Source: Spirochaetia bacterium (GTDB taxonomy: Bacteria; Spirochaetota; Spirochaetia; DSM-16054; Sediminispirochaetaceae). From it: DNA of 49,451 bases. The stretch spans positions 1 through 49,451 of the forward strand of contig JAIPFV010000010.1 of NCBI GenBank assembly GCA_021736475.1, written 5' to 3'. Both the position numbers and the translations under genes were made by a program. Numbering within the stretch: position 1 is the stretch's first letter; each line of letters begins with the position of its first letter. The notes under the pieces are model-generated. The model was not told the origin of the DNA, searched no databases, and was given only the letters and a program-made list of their open reading frames with translations. This document shows positions 1 through 8,478 of the stretch, piece after piece.

Positions 1-1752
1 ACCGGTGATCAAAAGAATGAGGGCTACTGTAAGTCCGACTATGCGCAGCTCTGCCGGTACCCCCCTCTCCATGCGGTAAAAGAATGGAGAATTGTCATTG
101 ACCGCAGATATGTCTTCCTTGCTCCGCCCTATGTACTGCTTAAGCGAAATTTCTCCTTGGGATAGAGCGTACAGGTCCGGATGAAACACCGGCCTCTGTT
201 GGCCGGTGCCTCCGTTTTCAGTATCGATTGCTGTGAGACTCTGCGGGACTGTGGGAATAAAGTTGGTAGATCCGCCCACAGGAAAGTTTTCAAGAATAGC
301 CTTGAAACCGGCTATTTCAGCCTCGGTGAAAGCCTCATTTTTTATGACCAGAGTAGGGTTGCGGTCCGAACCAATGACCACTACCCGTTGCATTGCCTCA
401 CGGCTGGAGAGCCCCTGCGCCTGAAACGAGGTAACCGCGTTGGAAATAAGTCTGAGCAGTTCATTTGGATAGTGGGTTATAATAATAAGCTGACCGCCGG
501 TAGCGAGAGATCTTCGATACTCACTAAAGGCGTTGTGGGTGAAGAGGTAATTTTCAGTGAGAGAGTGGTTACTGAAGTTGCGTGCACTTTTGATGATTGG
601 CAGCCCCATCAGGATTACATTGTAGGTAGTTTCGGAAGACCGCAAAAAAGAGCGCCCCTCGTCCTCGAAAATAGTTATCCTTGGATGTTTTGAGTAGATC
701 CCGCCGCTGAACTCGTCATAAGAGCGAACCATATCGATAAAATCGGGGTTTATCTCTACTGCATCTATCTGTTTGTAGCCTGACAGCAGGAGGGTTACCA
801 CATCAATTCCGCCCCCGCTGCCGATAACCGCCGCCCGTTGTTTTTGGTCCTCCTCTGTTACCAGCAAGGGAATGCCTCCCATGTACTGCAGCAACAGGTT
901 TTGGGCTAGTGCAGAGCGTACTTTTCCGCCCTTCATTTCCACCATTTTGGTACCCGCCGCACCATCAATGAACATTGTCTTGAATAACGGGTTACCGGTT
1001 TCCACAAGGTCCACCCGCCCAAAAGCAGACCAGCGAGTCTCCACAATTTCGGCTGGCGAGGAGCCGTTATTTAACATCACCGTCATCTCTTTCTGCCAAG
1101 TGCGGGTGGGTAAGAGTCTTCCTTCAAAGGAGAGGAAGAGACTGCAGCTGGTAAGAGCGAGGATGGAGAACAGGAAAGCACTACTGCTGACTCGTTTGTG
1201 ATAGTACATAATATAGATGAGAAGCCCTGATAGAGCAATGAACAGTACCACAAGCGAGAGGGTGGTAACGGCCCCGGTAGCGTTCAACAGCAAGAAGGAG
1301 AGCAGCGAACCGAGGGACGCCCCTATAAGGTCCGAGGCATACAGCAGGGAAACCTTGACCCCGGATTCCTGAAAAATGAGAACCTGAAAAATACCTACCG
1401 ATAGAAATACGAGAAAAGTGAATATAAGCGAGGGGATAAGTACTGTATGAATACTATTGACGACCAACAGAAGTAGCAGCATTGCGGGAGGCAGCGCAAG
1501 GGCTCCACCCGTTAACACGCTACGCTTTTTGGGGGGGATATAATAGGTGAGCACCGCTCCAAAGCCGATTCCTGCGACACTAAGGGATATGAGAATGTAC
1601 ACATAGCTTTTGACAAAGAGGAAAGAAAAGAGCCGGGTAAGGGCTACTTCGAAGGCGAGGGATGCTGCACTCAAAGCGAAAAGGGACGCCAGAATAGCCC
1701 AACGCCGAAAAGTGGTGGATGTTAATTTTGGTATTTGGTCAGACCAACTCAT
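1..1752 (-). CDS. Membrane-bound spermidine-synthase-like protein (partial, runs off left edge)
   Basis: Read on the complementary strand, 584 codons are open from an ATG at 1752 to the window edge with no stop, so the 3' end is missing. Residues about 17-205 contain roughly six hydrophobic helices. A soluble domain follows with a SAM-binding glycine motif (VIGSGGGIDVV, about 309-318) and an acidic residue in AVEINP (about 331-336), as in spermidine-synthase-type methyltransferase folds. Near the edge a new hydrophobic stretch begins (after about 570), so more helices lie outside. This layout matches the widespread fused transmembrane SpeE-like proteins, whose substrate is mostly unknown; true spermidine synthase activity is not shown. 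There is no Shine-Dalgarno before the ATG; a promoter-like pair ends 8 bases upstream. It is divergent from the SDR gene. Confidence 0.8.
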   Translation of the reverse strand, partial: MSWSDQIPKLTSTTFRRWAILASLFALSAASLAFEVALTRLFSFLFVKSYVYILISLSVAGIGFGAVLTYYIPPKKRSVLTGGALALPPAMLLLLLVVNSIHTVLIPSLIFTFLVFLSVGIFQVLIFQESGVKVSLLYASDLIGASLGSLLSFLLLNATGAVTTLSLVVLFIALSGLLIYIMYYHKRVSSSAFLFSILALTSCSLFLSFEGRLLPTRTWQKEMTVMLNNGSSPAEIVETRWSAFGRVDLVETGNPLFKTMFIDGAAGTKMVEMKGGKVRSALAQNLLLQYMGGIPLLVTEEDQKQRAAVIGSGGGIDVVTLLLSGYKQIDAVEINPDFIDMVRSYDEFSGGIYSKHPRITIFEDEGRSFLRSSETTYNVILMGLPIIKSARNFSNHSLTENYLFTHNAFSEYRRSLATGGQLIIITHYPNELLRLISNAVTSFQAQGLSSREAMQRVVVIGSDRNPTLVIKNEAFTEAEIAGFKAILENFPVGGSTNFIPTVPQSLTAIDTENGGTGQQRPVFHPDLYALSQGEISLKQYIGRSKEDISAVNDNSPFFYRMERGVPAELRIVGLTVALILLITG

Positions 1753-1760
1753 AGATCCGT

Positions 1761-1790
1761 ATGGTAATGCTGCAGGTAAAGTACTGTCAA
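1761..1790 (-). promoter_or_regulatory. Putative promoter of the SpeE-like gene, nearly leaderless
   Basis: On the minus strand TTGACA (1790-1785) is followed after 18 bases by TACCAT (1766-1761). The predicted start of transcription falls within one or two bases of the ATG at 1752, and no Shine-Dalgarno is visible. The -35 is perfect, the -10 only fair (the same TACCAT is seen before ppdK). Confidence 0.5.
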
Positions 1791-1835
1791 GGGAAAAGTG
1801 GTAGTTCCTGAATATATAGTTTTTAAAAGTTTTTC

Positions 1836-1864
1836 TTGACAGCTCCACAAGACGATGGTTTAAT
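1836..1864 (+). promoter_or_regulatory. Sigma-70-type promoter of the sugar/polyol operon
   Basis: TTGACA (1836-1841), a 17-base spacer and TTTAAT (1859-1864) precede the SDR gene. Transcription would begin near 1871, leaving a leader of about 40 bases with an AGGAG ribosome site at 1901-1905. Confidence 0.7.
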
Positions 1865-1870
1865 AAATAT

Positions 1871-1885
1871 AAAGGTAATACCAAA
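1871..1885. promoter_or_regulatory. Weak FadR/PdhR-like operator candidate at the first operon promoter
   Basis: AAAGGTAATACCAAA just after the predicted -10 contains a GGT-N3-ACC core, a partial match to the PdhR/FadR-type consensus ATTGGT-N3-ACCAAT. A much better copy sits in the same place at the second operon (10790-10804). The outer positions match poorly, so this is tentative. Confidence 0.3.
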
Positions 1886-1911
1886 AGACAATAAACCGAT
1901 AGGAGTTAACT

Positions 1912-2706
1912 ATGAGTGATTTTCGTGATGTAAAGGGCAAAGTAGCCATCGTTACCGGAGCTGCCCGCGGCATAGGTAAAGGAATCGCTGAAACTTTAGC
2001 CAGTGAGGGAGTTCATGTGGTTATGGCCGATCTGCTTGACCTGGTTCATGAGTCCTGCAAAGAGGTTAATGAAAAGTACCCCGAGAGTAAAGCTTATTCA
2101 GTAGTTCTTGATGTATCCGATGAAAATGCAGTCAAGGAATTGGTAGCAGGTGCGGTAAAGAAATTCGGAAAACTGGATATTATGGCTAACAACGCCGGCA
2201 TGCATGCTCCCACCGGAAATGTGTGGGAAACTGAAGAGAAAACTATCGACCGGATAATGGCAGTGAATTTTAAGGGAATTTTCTTTGGATGTAAGTACGC
2301 CGCTCAGCAGATGATCAAACAGAAGAGCGGTACCATTGTGAATACCGGTTCTTTCTTTGGCAAAGTTGGACACCCCGGTTCTGCAACCTACGGCGCCTCT
2401 AAAGCGGCAGTGCATACTATGACCCAATCCCTGTCTCAAGAAATTGCCGAGTACAAGGTAAACGTAAACGCCCTGTGTCCCGGTCTGGCGGCCTCTGAAA
2501 TGCACTGGGGCTTTGTTGAAGCCGATGCAAAGGCTTTGGGTATCACTTTTGACGAAATGAAGGAGAAGGAATTAGAAGATATTCCGCTTCATCGTTATGG
2601 ATACGGTAAAGATTTGGCTGGAGCCATCATGTGGTTGGCTACCCCTTCCGGGGAGTATATAACCGGACAGCTGATCAATGTGAACGGTGGTCTCGACTTT
2701 ACCTAA
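1912..2706 (+). CDS. SDR-family NAD(P)-dependent oxidoreductase
   Basis: A 264-residue classical short-chain dehydrogenase, expected to interconvert an alcohol and a ketone using NAD(P)(H) in the cytoplasm. Visible are the cofactor motif TGAARGIG (15-22), NNAG (93-96), and the catalytic tetrad Asn119, Ser147, Tyr160 and Lys164 (YGASK). The length is normal for the family. AGGAG lies 7 bases before the ATG. It is the first gene of the sugar/polyol operon, directly ahead of the transporter, which suggests oxidation of a hydroxyl of the imported sugar, polyol or a derived acid. The substrate cannot be read from sequence. Confidence 0.9.
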   Translation: MSDFRDVKGKVAIVTGAARGIGKGIAETLASEGVHVVMADLLDLVHESCKEVNEKYPESKAYSVVLDVSDENAVKELVAGAVKKFGKLDIMANNAGMHAPTGNVWETEEKTIDRIMAVNFKGIFFGCKYAAQQMIKQKSGTIVNTGSFFGKVGHPGSATYGASKAAVHTMTQSLSQEIAEYKVNVNALCPGLAASEMHWGFVEADAKALGITFDEMKEKELEDIPLHRYGYGKDLAGAIMWLATPSGEYITGQLINVNGGLDFT

Positions 2707-2713
2707 AAATGAG

Positions 2714-2750
2714 GGAGGATGGGCGTGGCCTATCCTCCTACTCGATTTTT
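2714..2750 (+). terminator. Intergenic hairpin between SDR and permease genes (attenuator or partial terminator)
   Basis: An 11-pair stem (2714-2724 with 2728-2738, one G-T pair, 3-base loop) is followed after seven bases by five T (2746-2750). The T run is short and displaced, so read-through into the transporter genes is likely; it may lower or process transcription there. Confidence 0.5.
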
Positions 2751-2834
2751 ATGGAAAGCAGTGAAAAAGAAGAAAGGGAGAGTTTATGGGTGCTGCATTG
2801 ATAGTGATGACATTGATCGACAGGGAGGCTGTAT

Positions 2835-3836
2835 ATGCAGCAGGCTGAGTTGATGGCGAACCCTGCCGAACAGCGCACTACGTTGATGAGACGTATTGCA
2901 AAGGCTACTGAAAAGCATGGTTTGATTGTGGCGTTTTTTATTGTGGTCGCATTTTTCTCGATCGCATCGGAAAATTTTTTAAGTCCAAAAAATGTGATGC
3001 TTGTGCTTAGACAGGTTTCCATATTAGGTACGATTGCAATCGGAATGACCATAGTAATAACGGTAGGGCATTTTGATTTGTCAGTGGGGTCGCTTACTTC
3101 ACTTACAGCTGTAGTGGTTATCAGCATGCACGATATAGTAGGTCCGGTGCCGGCAATGCTAATAGCTATTCTGGTGGGTCTGATTTCCGGTGCCTTCATT
3201 GGGTATCTGGTAGGTTATTTAAGGCTAAATTCACTCATCATTACGTTGGGCATGTTGGTAGGCCTACAGGCTATAGTGCTTATCTATACAGGTGGAAAGT
3301 ATACAAGAATAGTCGCACCCGATGAAACCTGGTTTGGATTCATCGGTAGAGGGTTTCTGTTTGGAGTTCCTCTTCCGGTAATAATCCTGGGAGTCCTGCT
3401 GCTTATTTTTTCGGTAATTCTGCTCAAAACGGTCTTTGGTAGACAAGTGTTCTCTGTGGGGGGTAATCCGACGGCCAGTAAGTTTTCGGGTATTTCCGAC
3501 AGGAAGATAATATTCACAGCTTTTGTGATCTCTGGCTTTTTGACGGCGATTGCCGGCATAATAATGGGGTCCCGTCTGATGGCTGCGCAAAATTACTTAG
3601 GCCAGGGCTATGAGTTTGAGGTAATTGCCGGAGTTATTCTGGGAGGCGTGAGTTTGTCCGGAGGAGAGGGCAATATATTTAAGGCTTTCATCGGTATACT
3701 CATTATCGGAATTTTGAAGAACGGGTTTCTACTGTTGGGTTTTCCCTACTATTTTCAGTGGGTAGCGCAGTGGGTCATAGTCGTTGGAGTAGTGTGGCTC
3801 GATGTAGCAACAAAAAGAGGGAAGGTACTAGGATGA
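2835..3836 (+). CDS. Sugar ABC transporter permease, RbsC/BPD_transp_2 family
   Basis: 333 residues, highly hydrophobic with about nine or ten membrane segments, and the family signatures TIAIGMTIVITVGHFDLSVGS (about 71-91) and GGVSLSGGEG (about 273-282). It forms half of the inner-membrane channel of a ribose/galactose/inositol-type ABC importer. The ATG at 2835 follows AGGGAGG at a good distance. Its stop overlaps the start of the second permease (ATGA, 3833-3836), implying translational coupling and a heterodimeric channel, whereas ribose systems usually use a single RbsC. Confidence in family is high; the sugar is unknown. Confidence 0.92.
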   Translation: MQQAELMANPAEQRTTLMRRIAKATEKHGLIVAFFIVVAFFSIASENFLSPKNVMLVLRQVSILGTIAIGMTIVITVGHFDLSVGSLTSLTAVVVISMHDIVGPVPAMLIAILVGLISGAFIGYLVGYLRLNSLIITLGMLVGLQAIVLIYTGGKYTRIVAPDETWFGFIGRGFLFGVPLPVIILGVLLLIFSVILLKTVFGRQVFSVGGNPTASKFSGISDRKIIFTAFVISGFLTAIAGIIMGSRLMAAQNYLGQGYEFEVIAGVILGGVSLSGGEGNIFKAFIGILIIGILKNGFLLLGFPYYFQWVAQWVIVVGVVWLDVATKRGKVLG

Positions 3837-4780
3837 TTCAAAAATTAGTTATATCGTTAAAAAAGCAGCCGATCTGGTTGATTCTCTTAGGTATGATTGT
3901 GCTGTCGAGTGTTTTCATTCCGGGGTTTTTATCTTTCGGTAACTTTAGCAATGTATTAGTCCAATCGGCGGTAGATGGAATGTTGGCACTCGGTATGACG
4001 TTTCTGATGATCAACGGTTATTTCGATCTTTCTGTGGGAACAGTTATGGGTTTTACCGCGGCTTTAGCAATTGGGCTCCAACCCTATGGACTGTTTGTAG
4101 CGGTTGTGGTTGCTCTGCTTGCCGGCGCGGTAATTGGTGCAATAAATGGGTTCTTCGTTGCAAAAGCAAAGATTAACGCATTTATTGTTACTCTGGGGTC
4201 GTTCATTGGTGTTCGGGGTTTGATCTATATCTATACCGGAGAACAGGCTCTGGTAGGCGATATAATGGAGTTCGGTATGTTTGGGGCCAGCAGCTTTCTT
4301 GGCCTGCCGACACTCTTTGTCATTATGTTTGTATTGATGCTAATTGCAGAGTTTGTGTTGCGTAAAACACCCCACGGAAGATACACCTACTCGATTGGGG
4401 GTAATATTGAAGCTTCGGAAAATGCCGGTATTCCGGTGGATCGAACTATTTGGCTCAATTTTATTATCTGCGGTTTGACCGCCGCCGCCGGTGGCGTGCT
4501 GTTGGCCTCGCGTCTAAATGCTGCTACTCCTACACTAGGCTGGCCGGATAAGAATCTTATGACAATAGCTGTCGTGGTCCTCGGAGGTACAAGCCTTGCC
4601 GGAGGGTACGGGAATATTACAAGAACTCTCGGAGGGCTTTTTACATTCGGTGTGCTGTATAACATATTGAATCTGCTGGGTGTACAGAGTTACTACAATA
4701 CCCTTATCACGGGAATAGTACTCATACTGGTTGTGTATATCGATGCACATATTCGAAAAAATAAAGTAAGTATAGGATAA
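3833..4780 (+). CDS. Second sugar ABC transporter permease, RbsC/BPD_transp_2 family
   Basis: 315 residues from the ATG at 3833, which overlaps the upstream stop codon by four bases; a longer reading from 3758 would lie inside the neighbouring gene and is not credible. It carries the same family motifs as its partner (ALGMTFLMINGYFDLSVG and VVVLGGTSLAGGYG) with about nine or ten membrane helices. The two permeases are clearly paralogous but diverged, suggesting an obligate heterodimer in the importer with the binding protein and ATPase downstream. Confidence 0.92.
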   Translation: MIQKLVISLKKQPIWLILLGMIVLSSVFIPGFLSFGNFSNVLVQSAVDGMLALGMTFLMINGYFDLSVGTVMGFTAALAIGLQPYGLFVAVVVALLAGAVIGAINGFFVAKAKINAFIVTLGSFIGVRGLIYIYTGEQALVGDIMEFGMFGASSFLGLPTLFVIMFVLMLIAEFVLRKTPHGRYTYSIGGNIEASENAGIPVDRTIWLNFIICGLTAAAGGVLLASRLNAATPTLGWPDKNLMTIAVVVLGGTSLAGGYGNITRTLGGLFTFGVLYNILNLLGVQSYYNTLITGIVLILVVYIDAHIRKNKVSIG

Positions 4781-4875
4781 TTTTTCAACGGGTGGTTGGG
4801 GAAGTGCAGACGGATATCGTTGATATCTATGAAAAAGCGGCAGTGCAGATGCACCCGCAAAAAAAGGAGTGGCTT

Positions 4876-5850
4876 ATGAAAAAAACAGTTAATGTGCTGT
4901 TGGTACTGGTAATGGTACTGTGTGTAGGATCCGTGGCTTTTGCCAACGGACAGCAGGAAGCGGATGTGGATGATGGTACTATACTTATCGGACATACGGC
5001 AAATAACACGGGTATAGATAGTTATCAGACGACCCACGATAAAGTGTATCGCGATACTATCGCAAATACCGAGGGTGTCGAGGCAATTATACTCGATGCA
5101 AAGGGTGATGTTGCAAAGCAGATCAGTCAGATTGAAACCCTTATTCAGAAGGGCGTAGATGCAATGACCGTGTGGCCGGTAAACGGTAAAGCTGTGGTTC
5201 CGGCAGTAAAGAAAGCCTTTGATGCCGGCATTCCTGTGATTATTGTTAATTCTCTTATTGATGAATCAGGCTATGAGTATGCAGTTGGATTTGCCGGTCC
5301 GAATACCTATACCGAGGGTGAGAATGCTGCAAAGGGTATGATCAAGGCGCTTGATGGAAAGGGTGATGTGGTTGAATTGATGGGACTTCCCGGATACGTA
5401 ACCGCTATTAACCGGTCTGAAGGCTTTCAGGATTACATCAAAGCAAATGCTCCCGGAATTACCATTCTTGCAACCGAGCCTACCGACTGGAACCGTGCAA
5501 AGGCAACCCAGGTTATGGAAAATCTGATTGTAAAATACGGAGATCAGATCGACGGTGTGTATGTGGCGGATGACAATGTTGGAATCGGAGGTCTGAATGC
5601 TTTGAAAGAAGCTGGTATGGCCGGCGACGTAGTCATGACAAGTGCATGTATGTTTGGTGAAGGCTACGACGCAATGGAAGAAGGCTACATCATGGGATCA
5701 GTGTATCAGTCTCCGGCTGAAGATGCTCGCAAAGCAGTCGAGACTGCAATAAAAGCAGCTAAGGGCGAAGAGGTTCCCTTCTGGAACTACTTTGAGACTC
5801 CTGTGGTAACTCCCGACAACATGAAAGATTTCGAACGACCTAATTTCTAA
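4876..5850 (+). CDS. Periplasmic sugar-binding protein, RbsB-like (Peripla_BP_4)
   Basis: 324 residues from the ATG at 4876, chosen because AAGGAG (4864-4869) precedes it and it opens with a signal peptide (basic MKK, hydrophobic 5-22, likely cleavage after AFA at 23). The mature protein starts NGQQEAD, a style often seen in spirochaetal binding proteins. The Cys at 16 has no proper lipobox, so a soluble periplasmic protein is more likely than a lipoprotein. The body matches the ribose/inositol-binding family, for example the hinge and sugar-site region around VDAMTVWPVNGKAVVPAVKK. It delivers a sugar or polyol to the two permeases. A strong hairpin follows its stop. Confidence 0.9.
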   Translation: MKKTVNVLLVLVMVLCVGSVAFANGQQEADVDDGTILIGHTANNTGIDSYQTTHDKVYRDTIANTEGVEAIILDAKGDVAKQISQIETLIQKGVDAMTVWPVNGKAVVPAVKKAFDAGIPVIIVNSLIDESGYEYAVGFAGPNTYTEGENAAKGMIKALDGKGDVVELMGLPGYVTAINRSEGFQDYIKANAPGITILATEPTDWNRAKATQVMENLIVKYGDQIDGVYVADDNVGIGGLNALKEAGMAGDVVMTSACMFGEGYDAMEEGYIMGSVYQSPAEDARKAVETAIKAAKGEEVPFWNYFETPVVTPDNMKDFERPNF

Positions 5851-5861
5851 GAAACTGAAGT

Positions 5862-5892
5862 TTACCGTCTGCAGCGCGACTGCAGACGGTAA
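5862..5892 (+). other. Intercistronic hairpin after the binding-protein gene
   Basis: A perfect 13-pair stem (5862-5874 with 5880-5892) around a 5-base loop lies 11 bases after the binding-protein stop. No T run follows, so it is not a standard terminator. Such structures often protect the 3' end of the abundant binding-protein message while letting less of the ATPase mRNA accumulate. Confidence 0.75.
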
Positions 5893-5923
5893 TAATTATG
5901 TCGATTAAAGGGGAAAAGATCAG

Positions 5924-7438
5924 ATGGAAGAAACGGCAGCAACTACGGCAAGGGTATTAGAAGCGAGCGGGATCTCTAAAACATTTCCCGGAGTTAAAGC
6001 CCTTGAGAATGTGAGTTTAACCCTTAACAAGGGTGAGGTGCTCTCACTTGTCGGAGAGAATGGGGCGGGCAAATCTACTCTTACCAAAGTTCTTTCGGGT
6101 TTATATAGGACCGATCATGGCGTCGGTAGTATAAAACTGAATGGAGAATTGGTTCATTTTCAAAACGCGAAGGAAGCCAAAGACCACGGGCTTATCACAA
6201 TTTTTCAGGAGCTTTCACTCGTGAAAGGATTGACCGTTGCAGAGAATGTGTTCTTAGGAAACCTGCCGCGGACTAAGTTTAACTTAATTGATTGGCATAC
6301 GTTACGTGAGCAGACCAGGAATATTCTGGCTGAAATGGGACTTGATATTTCTCCCGATGAGCTTGCCGGGGACCTTTCCATATCTAAACAGCAGATGGTC
6401 GAGATTGCTCGGGCTTTCACCCTTGGGGCAAAGGTGTTGATTTTTGATGAACCAACTTCCTCTCTTACAGAAACCGAGAAGGAAATACTATTTAAGATTA
6501 TACATACCCTTCGTGAAAAGGGAGTAGGAATAATTTACATTACTCATAAGATGGATGAAGTTTTTGAGATTAGCGATCGGATAACGGTACTGCGCGATGG
6601 AAAGAACAGTGGAGACCTGAACACCTCTACTGCGAAACTTGACGATATTATCAGCCTGATGATCGGACGAGTTATTGATGATTACTTTCACAAAAATGAA
6701 GCCGAGAAGGGAAAAGAGATTCTGCGGGTCGAACAGCTTTCCTCCGCCGGTCTGTTCAAAGATATAAATTTTTCCGTTCGGCAGGGCGAGGTAGTTGGCC
6801 TCTATGGATTAGTAGGTGCCGGACGAACCGAGCTGGCTGAAACAATTTTCGGAGCCAGGCCAGTCACCTCGGGCAAGGTGTTAATAGAGGGCCAGGATGT
6901 CCGAATTAAGGATACCGGAGATGCGGTGCGCTTGGGCCTTGGATTTGTACCTGAAGACCGGAAAGAAAAAGGGGTCGTCCTTAAGATGTCCTGTATTGAA
7001 AATACCAGTATCGCGAAACTTCCCTGGATGAGTAACTACGGCTTTCTGCGTGAAAAAGAAGAGAAGGAGATATTCAAAGAGTATAAGGATAAGTTGTCCA
7101 TCTCTACGCCTAGTCCCCAGCAGCAGGTGGTAAAATTGAGCGGCGGGAACCAGCAGAAAATAGTAATTGCTAAATGGCTCTGCCTGAATCCGCGGCTGCT
7201 TATTTTAGATGAGCCTACCCGGGGAATTGATGTCGGTTCAAAGGCAGAGATCCATAAATTGATCGCCAAGCTTGCGGAATCGGGCATAGCGGTAATCGTT
7301 ATTAGTTCGGAGATGCCGGAGATTATGGGCGTGAGTGACAGAATTATGACAATGCGCGAGGGGAAGATATCGGGTGAGTTTACAGGTGACGACATTACCG
7401 AGCAAAACCTAATAACTGCCATTGCGCATGTAAACTAA
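5924..7438 (+). CDS. Sugar ABC transporter ATP-binding protein, RbsA/MglA family
   Basis: 504 residues, the usual length for a carbohydrate-uptake class 2 ATPase with two fused nucleotide-binding domains. The first domain has Walker A GENGAGKS (44-51), signature LSISKQQ and Walker B LIFDEPTS. The second has the typical degenerate Walker A GLVGAGRTEL and a good signature LSGGNQQK with ILDEPTRGID. It powers uptake through the two upstream permeases. The order permease-permease-binding protein-ATPase differs from the classical rbs order. A hairpin separates it from the binding-protein gene. Confidence 0.95.
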   Translation: MEETAATTARVLEASGISKTFPGVKALENVSLTLNKGEVLSLVGENGAGKSTLTKVLSGLYRTDHGVGSIKLNGELVHFQNAKEAKDHGLITIFQELSLVKGLTVAENVFLGNLPRTKFNLIDWHTLREQTRNILAEMGLDISPDELAGDLSISKQQMVEIARAFTLGAKVLIFDEPTSSLTETEKEILFKIIHTLREKGVGIIYITHKMDEVFEISDRITVLRDGKNSGDLNTSTAKLDDIISLMIGRVIDDYFHKNEAEKGKEILRVEQLSSAGLFKDINFSVRQGEVVGLYGLVGAGRTELAETIFGARPVTSGKVLIEGQDVRIKDTGDAVRLGLGFVPEDRKEKGVVLKMSCIENTSIAKLPWMSNYGFLREKEEKEIFKEYKDKLSISTPSPQQQVVKLSGGNQQKIVIAKWLCLNPRLLILDEPTRGIDVGSKAEIHKLIAKLAESGIAVIVISSEMPEIMGVSDRIMTMREGKISGEFTGDDITEQNLITAIAHVN

Positions 7439-7459
7439 TGGAGAAGGAAAGGAATACCA

Positions 7460-8467
7460 ATGGAAAGAGTTAGATTGGGCGTGCTTGGAATGGGTCGTCA
7501 AGGACAGATTCACTCGAAGAACATTGCCTACAGAATACCGGAGGCCGAGCTGGTGTGTGTCAGCGATGTAACCCAGGAGCGGGCTCAACAGGTTGGAATT
7601 GACGGTGTTGAAACTTACGATGATTATCGAAGGCTTATAGATAGGGGCGATTTGGACGGAGTGGTAATCGCCACCTCCACCGATACCCACGAAGAGGTCA
7701 TTAAAGCTGCCTCTGAGGCGGGGCTGCATATGTTTTGTGAAAAACCGATTGCTACCAGTTTAGCAGCAATCGATGATGTTCTCGAAACTGTTCGTAAAGC
7801 TGGGGTAAAGTTTATGGTTGGCTTCAACCGTCGCTTTGACCCCACCTTTAAGCACGTGTGGGAGCTTGTACAGAATGGAACAGTCGGCAATCCTATGATT
7901 GTTAATATTACCAGCCGCGACCCGCAGCCTCCGCATTTAGAGTATCTGAAGGTCTGCGGGGGAATCTTTTTCGACACAACCGTTCACGATTTCGATATGG
8001 CCAGGTATCTATCGGGTAAGGAAATTTACGAGGTGTATGCCGCGGGAAGTGTGTTGGTAGATAAAAGAATTGGTGAACTGGGAGATCTTGATACCACCAT
8101 GGTGAGCTTAAAGTTCGAAGGGGGGACCCTTGGCTCTATCAACAATTCGCGTCAAACAGGCTACAGCTACGATCAGCGAGTCGAGGTCTTTGGTTCGAAT
8201 GCCTGTGCTTTCGGCAACAATGAGACACCTACCCGAGTTGAATACACGAACCCAAAGGGTACCCACAGCGATGTACCCCTGTACTTCAATATAGAGCGTT
8301 ATCCGGAGGCTTTCTATGGAGAGATCCAAGCCTTTGCCGATTGTATCAAGAACGATACGCCGGCACCGGTTACCGGAGAAGATGGAAGAAAAGCGGTAGT
8401 GTTGTCAATGGCAGCCCGTAAGTCATACGAAGAGAACCGGCCGGTAAAGATAACTGAGATAGGATAG
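7460..8467 (+). CDS. Gfo/Idh/MocA oxidoreductase, inositol 2-dehydrogenase-like
   Basis: 335 residues with an N-terminal Rossmann motif GMGRQG (10-15), the family lysine in EKP (Lys95) and the pair Asp172 and His176 in FDTTVHDFDMARYL. Lys, Asp and His at these positions are the catalytic set of Bacillus IolG, so oxidation of a ring hydroxyl of inositol or a cyclic sugar with NAD is the best guess. It lies 21 bases after the ATPase gene in the same operon. The rest of an inositol pathway (IolB, C, D) is not here, so the true substrate may be another polyol or sugar. Confidence 0.88.
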   Translation: MERVRLGVLGMGRQGQIHSKNIAYRIPEAELVCVSDVTQERAQQVGIDGVETYDDYRRLIDRGDLDGVVIATSTDTHEEVIKAASEAGLHMFCEKPIATSLAAIDDVLETVRKAGVKFMVGFNRRFDPTFKHVWELVQNGTVGNPMIVNITSRDPQPPHLEYLKVCGGIFFDTTVHDFDMARYLSGKEIYEVYAAGSVLVDKRIGELGDLDTTMVSLKFEGGTLGSINNSRQTGYSYDQRVEVFGSNACAFGNNETPTRVEYTNPKGTHSDVPLYFNIERYPEAFYGEIQAFADCIKNDTPAPVTGEDGRKAVVLSMAARKSYEENRPVKITEIG

Positions 8468-8478
8468 GAAGGTAGTCT

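Noticed and set aside
181..1201. Plus-strand open frames of 170 and 109 codons in the left end
   Set aside because: They are antisense to the SpeE-like membrane protein, which has clear motifs and hydrophobic helices on the other strand; their translations resemble no family.
3758..3832. N-terminal extension of the second permease
   Set aside because: It lies within the first permease gene and lacks a hydrophobic or family-like sequence; the ATGA overlap at 3833 is the natural start.
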